Shown here: in pieces, positions 7,429 through 16,752 of the stretch
How the letters are laid out: every line of letters begins with the position of its first letter
Numbering within the stretch: the stretch's first letter is position 1
Source: Lysinibacillus sp.
GTDB lineage: Bacteria; Bacillota; Bacilli; Bacillales_A; Planococcaceae
DNA: 64,000 nt
Direction: 5' to 3'
Assembly (NCBI GenBank): GCA_031181585.1
Contig: JAPSKP010000001.1
Location: 112,939-176,938 of the forward strand
The notes under the pieces: generated by a model
Told to the model about the DNA's origin: nothing
Seen by the model: only the letters and a program-made list of their open reading frames with translations
The model's database searches: none
Position numbers and translations under genes: made by a program

Positions 7429-8573
7429 ACTACTACTTCTCCTTTTAATTGCTTCATCACTTGCTCGAATGCTTCCTTAAAGGCAGCAATATCGGCTTCT
7501 GTTGTTTGCATGCCGAAACTTAGACGCAGCACACCTTTTTTAAAGACCTGCTCCACCTGTAATGCCTCTACAACATGACTTGTTTTTGTTTGCTTTGATG
7601 AACATGCGCTGGATGTGGAAACAATCACGCCCGCTTTTTGCAAGGCATTAATCAAAATTTCCCCTTTTAGCCCACGTACACTAAACGATAAAATGTATGG
7701 TGCTCCTAATTCTGTAGATAATAAATGAATCTCATTTCCGAAATGTTGTAGGTATGTGCGGAGTTCTGTCTGCCATACTACATATTTTTTATACTGGATA
7801 TCCATATTTTCTACAGCGAGTCTTGCCGCTTTCGCAAACGCGACTGCTTGTGGTACTGCAACCGTTCCGCTTCGCAGACCGAATTCTTGACCGCCGCCTA
7901 CAATATACGGAGCGATCTTGAAAGCTTTCCGGAAAGCAATGACGCCAGAACCTTTTAATGCATGAATTTTATGACCCGAAATTGTTAGGACGTCGGGTCC
8001 TGCTTCCCCATCGAACGAAATCGGCAGCTTGCCAAAGCTCTGCACCGCATCCACATGAAACATCGCACGGCTTTGTGAATGAATAATGCTTGCTGCTTCT
8101 TTAATCGGCTGAATAGCGCCCATTTCATTGTTTACATGCATGATGCTGACCAAAATAGTATCCTTGCGAACCTTTTGTTTTAGTTCCTCCAAAGAAATAA
8201 CACCATGTGAATCAACACCCAGGTACTCGACTTCAAATCCCTCTTCAGCTAATCGCTTTACAGCTTCCAAAACAGATGGATGCTCAATTTCGGTTGTTAG
8301 AATATGCTTTCCCTTATGAGTGCTGACTTGGGCTGTGCCAAAAACGGCAAAATTATTTGACTCTGTTCCACCAGCCGTAAAAATCACTTCTTTTGACTCT
8401 GTATTTAAAATCTGCGCAACTTGTTCGCGTGCCCGTGTTAGAAGCGTATGGGCTGTGACACCCGCTTCATGAATAGAAGCTGGATTTGCATAGTACAGCT
8501 CATTCACTTGAACAAATGTATCCAGCACTTCTTTATGCGGCTTTGTTGTCGCACTATTGTCTAAATAAATCAT
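7425..8573 (-). CDS. nifZ: Cysteine desulfurase partnering ThiI (NifZ/IscS-like)
   Basis: The 382-residue PLP enzyme takes sulfur from cysteine and leaves a persulfide. The Schiff-base Lys202 is in SGHKIHALKGSG, and the persulfide Cys324 in STSSACSSKQ. The 4-bp overlap with thiI and the conserved pairing seen in B. subtilis (nifZ-thiI) indicate a dedicated sulfur donor for s4U. Length and motifs are intact. In B. subtilis braB lies between this gene and ezrA; here it is absent. Confidence 0.92.
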   Translation of the reverse strand: MIYLDNSATTKPHKEVLDTFVQVNELYYANPASIHEAGVTAHTLLTRAREQVAQILNTESKEVIFTAGGTESNNFAVFGTAQVSTHKGKHILTTEIEHPSVLEAVKRLAEEGFEVEYLGVDSHGVISLEELKQKVRKDTILVSIMHVNNEMGAIQPIKEAASIIHSQSRAMFHVDAVQSFGKLPISFDGEAGPDVLTISGHKIHALKGSGVIAFRKAFKIAPYIVGGGQEFGLRSGTVAVPQAVAFAKAARLAVENMDIQYKKYVVWQTELRTYLQHFGNEIHLLSTELGAPYILSFSVRGLKGEILINALQKAGVIVSTSSACSSKQTKTSHVVEALQVEQVFKKGVLRLSFGMQTTEADIAAFKEAFEQVMKQLKGEVVV

Positions 8574-8694
8574 TGCATTCGCCCTTCTTTATTATATGAA
8601 TTACAGCTTATTCTACTGTATACCTATGAGAAAAACCGATCTCCTTATTTCTCGCGGTGCACACCTAGCAAAAAAATAAGCTGCTGTTCTTGTT

Positions 8695-8730
8695 CAAAAC
8701 AAAACCACCAACACAGGATGTGCGGTGGCT
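8695..8730 (-). terminator. ezrA terminator
   Basis: On the minus strand GCCACC...GGTGGT, with an inner CACA/TGTG extension, is followed by TTTTGTTTTG. Confidence 0.75.
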
Positions 8731-8783
8731 TCTACAATATTTCTATTATAACTGTAAATGGTCCATGATGGTACTAGTAATGC

Positions 8784-10490
8784 TTATATTTTTGCAGATA
8801 AATCTTCCTGTACAAGCACTTCAATCTTTTTAATCGCACCTGGCTCTACCATCTCTACCGCTGCTGCTGCGTCTTCAAGTGCTTTCATATAGCGGAATTG
8901 ATGGAAGGCTTTTTCCGCCTCCAGCAGCTGTGCATGCATCTCTGGGTTAGAGGCTCTGTAACGATTGCCGTACTGAATGATACGCTCGATCATAATAACG
9001 TTCTCTACCATTTCTTCAGCGCGGGCTTTCACATCTGCTATACATTTTTGAGCATTATTTAAATTACTGTTCACCTGTTCCATATTGAGAGGTGTTTCCT
9101 GCAAACTTTGCATTACAATGAATAACTGTTCTTCTGCTTCCTCAAGACGAGCATCCATTTCTTCAGGAATACCTGGGATATTTGCTTTTGTCAGCATGCG
9201 CTCTGTTGTCTGCAGAAGCTTGCTCAATGAATCAAGTTGACGGCGTGCTGTATTTTCATCAATGCGCAGATTTTTTAGACGTAGAGCAAAGCTCTCCTGC
9301 TCTTCATTAATCCGTCCAATTTCTTCGCTAATTTCTTCAAGCTCTTCTTTCAAGCTTGAATAAGCTGATTTTTCCTCCTGGACTCGCATTGATAGAAGAT
9401 CATATCGTTTATGCAGCACTTCCAGCTGTTTCAGGCAATTACGAGGGATTTCTGCTTCCTTATCAGGCAAACGGTATGTTCGCTGGACATACGTTGCTTC
9501 ATCGTTTATTTCCCGGGTGATGCCCGTTAGCTTATCAAGCTTTTCACGAACAGGGAAGCAGTGGAGATCTACATACCTTTTTGCTACTACTTCTTTTTCC
9601 AGCAAATCATAAAATTGATCAATTTCTTCATTGATCTGATCGATACGCGGCCGTACCTTTTCAATATCGAGTTCCGCAATTGTCTGCTTCAACATTTCCA
9701 ATTCTTTTTCGAGAGCTTCTAGATATTCTGTCATTTCTAAATGACGCAAATAGTACTTCTGCTCTTCCATTTCGCGCTGCCCGTTCCTTAACTCGTGGAT
9801 AGCAGTTGGAATTTTCGTTTGGACTTCCGATAGTAACGTAGGAATCTCGCTTAACAACTCAAAAATCGCCTGTGCTTCCGCATTCAGCGATAAAACAATT
9901 TCACGCGCCCGCAGATAGTTGCCTTCCTTCGTTAATACATCAAACTCCTCGAACTTGGGTGTAAACATTTCAAGACGCTTCTCCAACTGGCCAAGCGCCG
10001 ATCCGAATGAATGTTGATGAGCTAGAACCGTTTTTCGAGCCGAACGATAATATTCCTTTAACTGTTCCATTTCAATACGATTTTTTTCTTCGCTTCCTAT
10101 CAGTTCTTCCAATTCAAGCAAGATTTTGAGGCGTGTATTTTCACATTCCTCGATTTTCTTTTCGATTTCCTGTTCGATTTCTGTTGCCTTTTTAAATTTG
10201 AATCGGTCTATGTATTCCTCCGCGTCAAAAAGCAGTGCATCGATTTTAATGACATGAACATCTGTCACCTCGACCCAGGCATTACGCCAATTTTCAAAAA
10301 GCTCCTCTGTCTGACCGTTCATGTTCAATGTTTTTACTTTCGTAAGCTCTTCGTAGATTGGATAATGCTGGACCTCTAATTTTTCCTTTTCCAGCCGGGC
10401 TATTATGGCATTATGCTTTCGTCGGACGAATAGACCGTATGCTAATAATGCTAATAGAACGACTGCAACAATGATGATATACTTTATCAT
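8784..10490 (-). CDS. ezrA: Septation ring formation regulator EzrA
   Basis: The 568-residue negative regulator of FtsZ ring assembly has one N-terminal membrane helix (about residues 3-22, then RRKHN) and a long cytoplasmic part of spectrin-like coiled coils rich in Glu/Lys. The conserved patch near the C-terminus appears as QYGNRYRAS (about 510-520), the QNR region needed for midcell placement. Length matches B. subtilis EzrA. It is monocistronic and divergent from hisJ. Confidence 0.95.
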   Translation of the reverse strand: MIKYIIIVAVVLLALLAYGLFVRRKHNAIIARLEKEKLEVQHYPIYEELTKVKTLNMNGQTEELFENWRNAWVEVTDVHVIKIDALLFDAEEYIDRFKFKKATEIEQEIEKKIEECENTRLKILLELEELIGSEEKNRIEMEQLKEYYRSARKTVLAHQHSFGSALGQLEKRLEMFTPKFEEFDVLTKEGNYLRAREIVLSLNAEAQAIFELLSEIPTLLSEVQTKIPTAIHELRNGQREMEEQKYYLRHLEMTEYLEALEKELEMLKQTIAELDIEKVRPRIDQINEEIDQFYDLLEKEVVAKRYVDLHCFPVREKLDKLTGITREINDEATYVQRTYRLPDKEAEIPRNCLKQLEVLHKRYDLLSMRVQEEKSAYSSLKEELEEISEEIGRINEEQESFALRLKNLRIDENTARRQLDSLSKLLQTTERMLTKANIPGIPEEMDARLEEAEEQLFIVMQSLQETPLNMEQVNSNLNNAQKCIADVKARAEEMVENVIMIERIIQYGNRYRASNPEMHAQLLEAEKAFHQFRYMKALEDAAAAVEMVEPGAIKKIEVLVQEDLSAKI

Positions 10491-10598
10491 TGTAAGCCCC
10501 CTATTCCAAAGTGTCTGAATTGGCTAATGTATCTATAATAATATCATGTTTTTAAGTTTTTGTTTAAACTAATTATCAGGAAATAAAGGAGGCATATC

Positions 10599-11396
10599 AT
10601 GATGAAAAAAGATGGACATATTCATACACCTTTTTGTCCACACGGCACCCCCGATTTATTTGAAGAATATATTGAAAAAGCAATCCAGCATCACTTTACC
10701 CATATTTCCTTTACAGAACACGCGCCGCTTCCAATCTTATTTGACGATACGACGCCTGATAAAGATAGCGGTATGAAGGTAGAACAATTACAGGAATACA
10801 TAAAACAGCTTCAACAATTAAAGTTACATTACAAAAATAAGATACACATTAATATCGGTTTAGAAATTGATTATATTAGCGGCTATGAGAAAGAAATTTC
10901 CAATTTTCTGCAAATTCACGGTCCTCAGTTGGATGATGCAATTCTTTCAGTTCATTTCCTTTACTATAAAGGTGAGTACTGCTGCGTCGATTATTCTAAA
11001 GAAGAGTACTTGCGTTTTGCTGAAAAAGTAGGAGGTATCCAGGCATTGTATGATTTGTATTATGCCACGGTAAAAGATTCCATCCTCGCTGATTTGGGTG
11101 AATACAAACCAAAACGTATCGGTCATCCGACGCTTATCCATAAATTCCAGCTTGCACATAATGAGCAGATTAACGATGATGAGCAGGTGAAGGAAATTTT
11201 GCGATTAATGAAGCAGCACGATTATGAGCTCGATTTTAATAGCGCGGGGTTAAGTAAGCCATTTTGCCAGGAACCTTATCCTGCATATCACTTATTCGAC
11301 TATGCCAAATCGATTGGTCTTCGCTATACTTTTGGATCCGATGCGCATACCGTAAAGGATTTACATCAATATTATGATACAATCTTTACAGATTAA
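10599..11396 (+). CDS. hisJ: Histidinol-phosphatase (PHP type, HisJ/HisK)
   Basis: The 265-residue PHP-superfamily phosphatase catalyses the histidinol phosphate to histidinol step. The metal-binding DGHIHTPFCPHG is at residues 5-16, with TEHAPLP, a LEIDYI segment, GHPTLIHKF and the closing GSDAHTV. Either of two ATGs (10599 or 10602) could be used after AAAGGAGG. No other his gene is near, and the placement beside ezrA is as in B. subtilis. The GAF gene follows after 15 bp, so they are likely co-transcribed. Confidence 0.92.
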   Translation: MMKKDGHIHTPFCPHGTPDLFEEYIEKAIQHHFTHISFTEHAPLPILFDDTTPDKDSGMKVEQLQEYIKQLQQLKLHYKNKIHINIGLEIDYISGYEKEISNFLQIHGPQLDDAILSVHFLYYKGEYCCVDYSKEEYLRFAEKVGGIQALYDLYYATVKDSILADLGEYKPKRIGHPTLIHKFQLAHNEQINDDEQVKEILRLMKQHDYELDFNSAGLSKPFCQEPYPAYHLFDYAKSIGLRYTFGSDAHTVKDLHQYYDTIFTD

Positions 11397-11411
11397 CTTT
11401 TGGAGGTTTCT

Positions 11412-11891
11412 ATGTTTACAAAAATTCAATATGAAGGCTCGGTTATCGAGCAATATACTATGCTATCTAAACAATTGGATGCACTTTTAACTGGAGAAAC
11501 AGACCAAATTGCTCATTTGAGCAATGCATCTGCCCTATTAAATGTATTTTTATCTGATATCAATTGGGTTGGATTTTACCTAATGAAGGACGATGAGCTT
11601 GTACTTGGCCCGTTCCAGGGATTACCGGCATGTGTACGTATCCCTGTAGGGCGTGGAGTTTGCGGAACAGCTGCCGCAACTAAAGAAACAATTGTTGTAG
11701 AGGATGTACACGCCTTTCCAGGACATATCGCTTGTGATGCAGCATCTAACTCAGAAATTGTCATTCCACTAATCAAAAATGATGAAGTAATCGGTGTACT
11801 TGATATTGATAGCCCTATTAAAAATCGTTTTTCAGAAGAAGACAAACAGGGTCTAGAGCAATTTGTTACAGTTCTTCTCAAACATATGTAA
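11412..11891 (+). CDS. ytsP: GAF-domain free methionine-(R)-sulfoxide reductase, YtsP-like
   Basis: The 159-residue single GAF domain belongs to the fRMsr family, which reduces free Met-R-sulfoxide using thioredoxin. The three family cysteines are present: Cys74 (LPAC), Cys84 (GVCGTA) and Cys108 (HIACDA), each offset by ten from the E. coli 84/94/118 set. The start is the ATG at 11412, with GGAGG five bases upstream; the earlier in-frame TTG at 11400 overlaps that ribosome site. It is probably co-transcribed with hisJ and ends at a shared terminator. Confidence 0.9.
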   Translation: MFTKIQYEGSVIEQYTMLSKQLDALLTGETDQIAHLSNASALLNVFLSDINWVGFYLMKDDELVLGPFQGLPACVRIPVGRGVCGTAAATKETIVVEDVHAFPGHIACDAASNSEIVIPLIKNDEVIGVLDIDSPIKNRFSEEDKQGLEQFVTVLLKHM

Positions 11892-11895
11892 CAAC

Positions 11896-11938
11896 AAAAG
11901 CTGTCCCCTGGCTGTGTAAGGCCTAAGGGACAGCTTTT
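11896..11938. terminator. Bidirectional terminator, ytsP / dgcP
   Basis: A 12-bp stem (AAAAGCTGTCCC / GGGACAGCTTTT) with a 19-base loop between convergent genes, with a T-run on both strands. Confidence 0.9.
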
Positions 11939-13805
11939 ATAATTGCATCTGCATTGTTTCATCGAACATACAAACTTGGTTTTTTCCATTATTTTTTGCA
12001 TTGTATAAGGCAGTATCTGCATATAAGAAAACAGACTGGAAGTCCGGTCTTGCAGCCTTATTCCACGTAATTAAACCAGCAGAAATAGTAACGGGAGGAT
12101 TTGTCGATTCCGGGATAGCTCCTACGATTTGCTGCGCCATATAGAGGGCTTCATGATTTAAAATATTCGGTACATATACCGACAATTCCTCACCGCCCCA
12201 CCTTGCACAAATCCCTCGTGTACCAATCATCTTCTTAAGCAGTGTTCCAATTTGAACCAGCACCTCATCACCAACTTGATGTCCATACGTATCATTTACA
12301 CGCTTGAAGTTGTCTATATCAATCAGCATAAACATACCTGAGTCATCATTTATTAATGATTTTTCTACAAAAGTATCTAAATAACTGCGAGCGAATAAGT
12401 TAGTTAAATGATCGCGGTCTACCATATCCTGCAATTGATTACGCAATATCGAATTAGAAATAGCCAATGAAGAATGGTGAATGAGCGATTGCATCAGTTT
12501 AAAGCTATCAAAAGAGAAGAAATAAGGATCCCGATGCAGGACAATGCTAAACCCAGTGATACGCTCCTCCATAATGAGAGGGATAGCCATGATGGACTTA
12601 TATTTTACATTCTCAGCAATCAGTCGGCTAAAATCCGCTATAAACAGAGGGTCCTGTGTATTTTCAAAATGCTTTTGTACATAATCGATATACACTTGTC
12701 CTTGAGGGGCAGAAAAAAGTGGTGTACTCGCTTCCGTTATCTCCAGGCCTTTTTCATCCTTAAACAAGAAACAAATTTCCATCGGCTGGAATGACTTCAT
12801 CAGCTGTTTTTGCAAAAATAGCAGCATTTCCTGAATGTCCAATTTCATATTCAAACGATGTGATGTTTCATTAATAAGCTGTAAATCACTGATTAACCGG
12901 TGAGACTGATGGTAGAGCTTCGCATTTTCCAGTGCATTGCCGGATGCCTGTGCAAGCATACGAATGAAATCCTTCTGAGCTAACGAAAAGTCATAGGTTG
13001 TTGGTGCGCTGACTTGAAGGATTCCGTAAATGGCCTGTCTCCCCTTAATAGGTGCATTTAATAATCGACATCCTAAATCTGTAGCCAGTTCCGTTGTCAC
13101 TTCCCCTGACACAAAAGCTTCAATTGTAGAAGGACGCTCTGATAAGTAATCGAAAGGTTTAATATTAATGGTTGTTTGCCGGTCCTGATCATTTGATAAA
13201 ATCAGTTCGACTCCTAAATCCGGGAAATTATCTTTGATCGTAACAAGAACATTTTGCAGTATTTTATCGATATCCATCGTTGAATGAAATAGATCCGTCA
13301 TATTATATAACTTACGGTACTGATTTTCTTTTAAGCGAATATCGATCGCTTCCTTTGTAATAGCCGTTAGCCCCGCAAAAACATTCACTAAATCTTCAGT
13401 AAATTCATCATTTACAAAAGATCTCCACTTTTCCGTTGCTTTAAATAATAAAATTCCATAAGGCGGCTTTTTGTCTACTTTCAACAGCATCATATGCGAC
13501 ATTTCGCCATAACGCTTTTGCTCATGTAGGAAGTACGGTAGCTCCGTTACTTTCTTGGAAGCAAAGTAAGTATCAAATAGTGCCCATGGAATACCTGCAT
13601 TTTTTGCTGTATCAATCGTCAATGGCTTTAGCATCTCAGCTTCATATACTAAAACGCAGCATTGATGAATATTGAAGTGTCGATGCAATATTGCTGAAAG
13701 CACCTCAAAATATTGATCAAGCATCATACACTTATCCATCGAATTAACGTAAAGGCTCAATATATCAGATTTAATATTCGTTATCATCTGTTGATGTTCA
13801 TTCAT
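11937..13805 (-). CDS. dgcP: Diguanylate cyclase DgcP (GAF-GAF-GGDEF)
   Basis: The 622-residue soluble protein has an N-terminal sensory region with two GAF-like stretches (about 20-160 and 165-440) and a C-terminal GGDEF domain. The active-site loop is RWGGEELSV (GGEEL at 537-541), preceded by IDIDNFKRVNDTYGHQVGDEV, so c-di-GMP synthesis is expected. The residues before the loop read RGICARW, so the RxxD inhibitory site is not intact and product feedback may be weak. It corresponds in neighbourhood and layout to B. subtilis YtrP (DgcP), slightly longer. Confidence 0.9.
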   Translation of the reverse strand: MNEHQQMITNIKSDILSLYVNSMDKCMMLDQYFEVLSAILHRHFNIHQCCVLVYEAEMLKPLTIDTAKNAGIPWALFDTYFASKKVTELPYFLHEQKRYGEMSHMMLLKVDKKPPYGILLFKATEKWRSFVNDEFTEDLVNVFAGLTAITKEAIDIRLKENQYRKLYNMTDLFHSTMDIDKILQNVLVTIKDNFPDLGVELILSNDQDRQTTINIKPFDYLSERPSTIEAFVSGEVTTELATDLGCRLLNAPIKGRQAIYGILQVSAPTTYDFSLAQKDFIRMLAQASGNALENAKLYHQSHRLISDLQLINETSHRLNMKLDIQEMLLFLQKQLMKSFQPMEICFLFKDEKGLEITEASTPLFSAPQGQVYIDYVQKHFENTQDPLFIADFSRLIAENVKYKSIMAIPLIMEERITGFSIVLHRDPYFFSFDSFKLMQSLIHHSSLAISNSILRNQLQDMVDRDHLTNLFARSYLDTFVEKSLINDDSGMFMLIDIDNFKRVNDTYGHQVGDEVLVQIGTLLKKMIGTRGICARWGGEELSVYVPNILNHEALYMAQQIVGAIPESTNPPVTISAGLITWNKAARPDFQSVFLYADTALYNAKNNGKNQVCMFDETMQMQL

Positions 13806-14008
13806 TAAATCACCTTTTCTTTCAACTTAACGAATCAATACTATTAACTTATACCTAAGTATACACCGATTATGTCTATTTGACTATGAAATTTATGGAT
13901 TTTTTTTCTAAAAAGGACTTGTGAAGCTTGAAAATCGAATAATTTCAATGGTCCTACCTTCTTTTCTTCCAGTGATTCCCTTTATAAGGTAAGAAAATCA
14001 CTTCTTTC

Positions 14009-14037
14009 TTGACGCCTTCTCCAAAAAACGATACAAT
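14009..14037 (+). promoter_or_regulatory. rpsD promoter
   Basis: TTGACG (14009-14014), 17-bp spacer, TACAAT (14032-14037). Transcription would start about 190 bases before the rpsD ATG. Confidence 0.8.
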
Positions 14038-14043
14038 AGCCTC

Positions 14044-14233
14044 TGTGTAAAATAAACGCAGCAGTTGTACAACCTCGTTTTGTATTTTATTCCTCCAAAA
14101 GTTGGATGGTGTATAAGTAACCTTATCGGCTGCTAAGGCGAACATACGTGAAAATAAAATGCAGATGAGTTTCGGGTATAACTGGTTTTTGTTTTATACA
14201 ACAAAAAAACCAAATTTGAAGGAGGAGACTAGA
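14044..14233 (+). ncRNA. rpsD 5' leader, candidate S4 autoregulatory RNA
   Basis: About 190 bases separate the likely transcription start from the rpsD ATG. The leader holds a CCTTA...TAAGG hairpin (14121-14138) and an AU-rich hairpin (GGTTTTTGT / ACAAAAAAACC, about 14184-14212) just before the ribosome site. In B. subtilis S4 represses its own gene through such a leader; the same here is inference from position and length. Confidence 0.55.
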
Positions 14234-14836
14234 ATGTCTCGTTATACAGGTCCATCTTGGAAACTTTCTCGTCGTCTTGGTATTTCTCTAAGCGGCACAG
14301 GTAAAGAATTAGAAAAACGCCCTTACGCACCAGGTCAACACGGCCCGAACCAACGTAAAAAATTATCAGAGTACGGTCTACAATTACAAGAGAAGCAAAA
14401 GCTTCGTCACATGTATGGTATGACTGAGCGTCAATTCAAAAACCTTTACAATAAAGCTGGTAAATTACAAGGTCTACACGGTGAAAACTTCATGATCCTT
14501 CTTGAAACTCGCCTTGACAACCTAGTTTATCGTTTAGGTTTAGCTCGCACTCGTCGTGCTGCTCGTCAATTAGTTAACCACGGCCACGTAATGGTTGATG
14601 GCAAACGCGTTAACATTCCATCTTACTCAGTGAAACCAGGTCAAACGATTTCTCTTCGTGAAAAATCTCAAAACCTTTCTGTTGTAGGTGAAGCAATCGA
14701 AGTAAACAACTTCGTACCAGAATACCTTTCATTTGATGCAGACAACAAAGTAGGTACTTTCGTACGTCTACCAGAGCGTTCTGAATTATCAGCTGAAATC
14801 AGCGAACAATTAATCGTAGAGTTCTACTCTCGTTAA
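14234..14836 (+). CDS. rpsD: 30S ribosomal protein S4
   Basis: The 200-residue primary 16S rRNA-binding protein begins [16 protein letters not shown], as in other Bacillales. The S4 RNA-binding domain is at about 90-150 ([26 protein letters not shown]). The GGAGGAG 8 bases before the ATG at 14234 fixes the start; an in-frame extension to 14159 would lie in the leader. Codon use is strongly biased, typical of a ribosomal gene. There is a strong terminator after the stop, so it is monocistronic. Confidence 0.98.
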   Translation: MSRYTGPSWKLSRRLGISLSGTGKELEKRPYAPGQHGPNQRKKLSEYGLQLQEKQKLRHMYGMTERQFKNLYNKAGKLQGLHGENFMILLETRLDNLVYRLGLARTRRAARQLVNHGHVMVDGKRVNIPSYSVKPGQTISLREKSQNLSVVGEAIEVNNFVPEYLSFDADNKVGTFVRLPERSELSAEISEQLIVEFYSR

Positions 14837-14856
14837 TCGTTACGGGATTCCAAACA

Positions 14857-14898
14857 AAAACCTCCAAGCTATTGCTCTCAATAGCTTGGAGGTTTTTT
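14857..14898 (+). terminator. rpsD terminator
   Basis: A perfect 18-bp stem (14857-14874 / 14879-14896) with a CTCT loop, ending in TTTTTT. Confidence 0.97.
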
Positions 14899-14956
14899 AT
14901 TATATTCAGGTATTCAGTGTCATTCAATAGTTAAATACCCATTTTACTAACAGGTA

Positions 14957-15763
14957 TTAACTTTCTCGGTCCCCCGCTTCTTCTATCTGACTAAAAAACT
15001 TTGCTCTTTCTGCCGCTACCCAATCTTCTAAATTATCGTTATTCCTTTGCACTAAGCGGTTCACCAAAACATCATGCCATATATAATCTTCTAGTAAATA
15101 AATATGGGCAGCATCATCTGTGTAAAAAGCTGATGGCTCTGCATCCAGTGAAGCACCATAAACCATTTCCTCTCCATCTACCGATAAAATAAACCATTGT
15201 TTCGAATTTTTATTCTCAGTGAAATAGGTTAAACGATGCTGATCAAGTGTTTCTAATGGGGCTTTCACATGTAATGTCATGCCTTGAATTCGGACATCTT
15301 GTGCTGCTTGTTCAATATCTTCACGCAACAATTCATACATTGAGTCCCACATGGAAAGTACGATACGTTTCTTTGCTTTTTTCAATAATTTACGACAATA
15401 GCTTACTATCATCTCTTCATTTTTTAATACTAGCAATTTTTTTTCTACTTGCTTTTGCTGCTGTTCTAACTTTGCCAGTTCAGCAGTAAGGAAAGACATA
15501 TTTTGCTGCCACGAATCTGTGGTTTTCTGTAAAAAAATATCGATTGGAATTGGACGATATGTAATTTGATTTGCTACCTCTTCTTTCATCACAAGCCCTT
15601 TTTCAGCTAGAGAATCCAATGTATCATATATACGTGCACGCGGAATTCCAGAATGTTTACTGACTTGATAAGCTGTGGCATGTTGTTGTTGTACAAGGGT
15701 GATGTATGCCTTTGATTCATATTCTGTATAACCTAGCTTCTTTAATTGCATGATAATTTCCAT
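14957..15763 (-). CDS. TrmB-family transcriptional regulator
   Basis: The 268-residue regulator has an N-terminal winged helix (LKKLGYTEYESKAYITLV, then HSGIPRARIYDTLDSL), a coiled-coil linker (about 85-115), and a C-terminal PLD-like/TrmB effector region (IVLSMWDSMYELL...). The ATG at 15763 is preceded by AGGAAGTGA; the GTG nine bases upstream overlaps that site. It is divergent from a TSUP transporter across a 77-bp gap with an inverted repeat, so it probably controls that transporter and itself. Family members often sense sugars, but the ligand here is unknown. Confidence 0.82.
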   Translation of the reverse strand: MEIIMQLKKLGYTEYESKAYITLVQQQHATAYQVSKHSGIPRARIYDTLDSLAEKGLVMKEEVANQITYRPIPIDIFLQKTTDSWQQNMSFLTAELAKLEQQQKQVEKKLLVLKNEEMIVSYCRKLLKKAKKRIVLSMWDSMYELLREDIEQAAQDVRIQGMTLHVKAPLETLDQHRLTYFTENKNSKQWFILSVDGEEMVYGASLDAEPSAFYTDDAAHIYLLEDYIWHDVLVNRLVQRNNDNLEDWVAAERAKFFSQIEEAGDRES

Positions 15764-15781
15764 CAATTTCACTTCCTGTTC

Positions 15782-15810
15782 TTTACATGATATGGTTTTA
15801 TAGTTACTAT
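15782..15810 (+). promoter_or_regulatory. TSUP transporter promoter
   Basis: TTTACA (15782-15787), 17-bp spacer, TACTAT (15805-15810), about 30 bp upstream of the ATG. Confidence 0.65.
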
Positions 15811-15822
15811 TATAGTAGTAAC
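15803..15822. promoter_or_regulatory. Candidate TrmB-type operator
   Basis: GTTACTA-N6-TAGTAAC is a perfect inverted repeat in the divergent gap. It overlaps the transporter -10 and, on the other strand, a TATAAT that could serve the regulator. Confidence 0.6.
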
Positions 15823-15840
15823 CTAGAAAGAAGGATAGCT

Positions 15841-16611
15841 ATGCCGTTTGAATTAGACCCTCAAATTATTTTTGTTTTAATTTTATTTGGTTTTTTAGCC
15901 GCATTTATTGATTCTGTAGTAGGAGGAGGAGGATTAATCTCGCTGCCAGCTCTTCTATTTACAGGCCTTAGCCCGACAGCTGCTGTGGCTACCAACAAAC
16001 TTGCCGGTACTTTCGGTTCCTTAACATCAACGATCTCCTTTTATCGTTCCGGCACAATTGATTTAAAGCAAATCGGTAAATTTTTTCCCCTTACATTCAT
16101 AGGGGCTATGGTAGGCGCTTGGGTTGTTACATTAATAGATCCTGCTATATTAAAACCTCTTATGCTTGTCATGCTTGCTGCTGTATTACTTTATACATTA
16201 TATAAAAAAGATTGGGGAAGCATTTCAACCGTCACAAAATTAACACCTGCTAAGCTCACTCTATTTATTCTAATTATTTTTATAATCGGATTTTATGATG
16301 GATTTTTAGGTCCAGGCACCGGCTCTTTTTTAATTTTCGCCTTTTTATTATTCGGCTTTGATTTCTTAAAAGCTGCCGGAAATGCTAAATTACTCAACTT
16401 TGGAAGTAATATTGCTGCATTACTGATGTTTATTTATTTAGGACAGGTCCAATTTGCTTATGGTTTAATAATGGGGGTCGCACAAATTGCAGGCGCTGTT
16501 GTCGGTTCACAATTTGCCATAAGAAAAGGAAGCGGGTTCGTCCGAAAATTGTTTATCATCGTCACTCTCGTCTTGCTTTGTAAAAATACATATGATTATT
16601 TCATACAGTAA
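15841..16611 (+). CDS. TSUP-family membrane transporter (TauE/SafE type)
   Basis: The 256-residue polytopic membrane protein has the TauE/SafE signature: GFLAAFIDSVVGGGGLISLPALLF near the N-terminus and the paired repeat GFYDGFLGPGTGSFLIF in the middle. About eight membrane helices are visible. Family members export sulfite, sulfoacetate or other organic anions; the substrate cannot be read here. The start is ATG 15841 with AGAAGGAT upstream, and the reading frame extends further back only through the promoter. It is divergent from and probably regulated by the TrmB-type gene. Confidence 0.87.
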   Translation: MPFELDPQIIFVLILFGFLAAFIDSVVGGGGLISLPALLFTGLSPTAAVATNKLAGTFGSLTSTISFYRSGTIDLKQIGKFFPLTFIGAMVGAWVVTLIDPAILKPLMLVMLAAVLLYTLYKKDWGSISTVTKLTPAKLTLFILIIFIIGFYDGFLGPGTGSFLIFAFLLFGFDFLKAAGNAKLLNFGSNIAALLMFIYLGQVQFAYGLIMGVAQIAGAVVGSQFAIRKGSGFVRKLFIIVTLVLLCKNTYDYFIQ

Positions 16612-16679
16612 GTAACAAGCCCTGTAATTTATAAGCTGAACATTGCACACTTTAATAAATATATCCATATTTAAAACAG

Positions 16680-16736
16680 CCAAAAATCCCCATCAGCCAT
16701 ACTATCAATATGGCGAGATGAGGATTTTTGGTTTTT
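16680..16736. terminator. Bidirectional terminator, TSUP / endolysin
   Basis: A long imperfect hairpin (CCAAAAATCC...GGATTTTTGG with an inner GCCAT/ATGGC stem) lies between convergent genes. Confidence 0.85.
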
Positions 16737-16752
16737 CACTAAAGACCCTTTG

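Noticed and set aside
13954-14145. 63-codon frame on the minus strand before rpsD
   Set aside because: It lies opposite the rpsD promoter and leader, has no ribosome site and no recognisable family.
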